Assembly (NCBI GenBank): GCA_018648445.1
Contig: JABGRG010000147.1
Location: forward strand, 1 to 7,821
Direction: 5' to 3'
From: Rhodospirillales bacterium
GTDB lineage: Bacteria; Pseudomonadota; Alphaproteobacteria; Rhodospirillales_A; JACZKS01
DNA length: 7,821 nt
Within the stretch, counting starts at the first letter, position 1, and the number at the start of each line of letters is the position of its first letter. Below the pieces are notes generated by a model. The model searched no databases. It was not told the origin of the DNA and saw only the letters and a list, made by a program, of their open reading frames with translations. The position numbers were made by a program, and so were the translations under genes. Below are positions 7,658-7,821 of the stretch, one piece after another.

Positions 7658-7821
7658 CAGCGACACGGCATCAGCTTGATGCGTCGCACGGAATTTTTCA
7701 GTTTCGGGCCAATGGCCCGAACCCAAGGGCCCATCCTCATATTGATGGGTCCTGCGTCTCCCAGACGTGAAGCCTCCCTGTTAGACTCAGCCGGAAACCC
7801 TAGGGTTTCCGGTCTTTTTTT
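7658..7821 (+). ncRNA. Candidate small non-coding RNA or structured leader, family not recognised
   Basis: Between a candidate promoter and a strong terminator lies about 165 nt with four further hairpins. (1) GCGAC/GTCGC plus GCATCA/TGATGC at 7660-7687, with a 3-nt bulge and GCT loop. (2) An 8-bp stem with AAT loop at 7703-7721 (core TCGGGCC/GGCCCGA). (3) A 10-bp stem with one G-U and an 8-nt loop at 7726-7753. (4) CGTCT/AGACG with CCC loop at 7755-7767. An unpaired stretch from about 7769 to 7790 contains GCCTCCC, complementary to a Shine-Dalgarno core. The terminator hairpin follows. This is the layout of an Hfq-type trans-acting sRNA. I see no 4.5S, tmRNA, RNase P or riboswitch signature. 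6S RNA has a similar length, but the ends do not pair into its long rod. It could also be the attenuated leader of a gene beyond the window. An open frame also crosses it, but with rare codons. Confidence 0.4.
7791..7821 (+). terminator. Strong rho-independent terminator at window end
   Basis: A perfect 22-bp palindrome (7791-7812; arms CCGGAAACC and GGTTTCCGG, with a CTAG tetraloop if 9 bp form) is followed by TC and seven T's running to the last base. On the minus strand the T-run becomes an A-run ahead of the palindrome, so the element works only for plus-strand transcripts. The true end of the T-run is not visible. Confidence 0.85.

Noticed and set aside
7432..7740. 102-codon minus-strand open frame across the LysR end and the intergenic region
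   Set aside because: It starts inside a hairpin of the structured region, runs antisense to the LysR gene and resembles no known protein.
7658..7821. 6S RNA, tmRNA or SRP RNA identity for the structured region
   Set aside because: The transcript ends do not pair into the 6S rod, and there is no CCA acceptor, tag frame or SRP apical loop. Length alone is not enough.

Overview
The window is ordinary chromosomal DNA of a moderately GC-rich proteobacterium. The proteins look alphaproteobacterial, most like the Rhodospirillales (for example Magnetospirillum-like organisms). That placement rests on remembered protein resemblance (CarB, GreA, TrxB with its CATCDGFFF active site) and on gene order, not on a search. 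No insertion sequence, phage gene, CRISPR array, tRNA or rRNA was seen.

Layout. Bases 1-4933 (+) hold the 3' part of carA, complete carB and complete greA. carA and carB are almost contiguous (4 bp apart), and greA follows after 90 bp. Together they make carbamoyl phosphate for pyrimidine and arginine synthesis and supply a transcript-cleavage factor for RNA polymerase. Bases 4953-5432 (-) encode an Lrp/AsnC-family regulator convergent with greA. A 216-bp divergent intergenic region separates it from trxB (thioredoxin reductase, 5649-6614, +). A LysR-family regulator (6652-7554, +) follows trxB closely and may be co-transcribed with it.

Bases 7555-7821 hold no convincing protein gene but are rich in structure. 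A terminator-like hairpin overlaps the end of the LysR gene and a second hairpin follows. Next come a candidate sigma70-type promoter (7622-7651), four more hairpins, an unpaired CCTCC-containing segment and a strong intrinsic terminator. The terminator is a perfect 22-bp palindrome followed by T, C and seven T's at the window edge. I read this as a possible small non-coding RNA of about 165 nt, or the leader/attenuator of a gene beyond the window. I could not assign it to a known family, and it is the part most worth following up.

The five protein genes are well-known families with intact catalytic or binding motifs. The points of interest in them are small: a Glu in the first ATP-grasp glycine loop of CarB, a changed allosteric-site residue in CarB, and a LysR regulator with no cysteine beside a thiol-redox gene.
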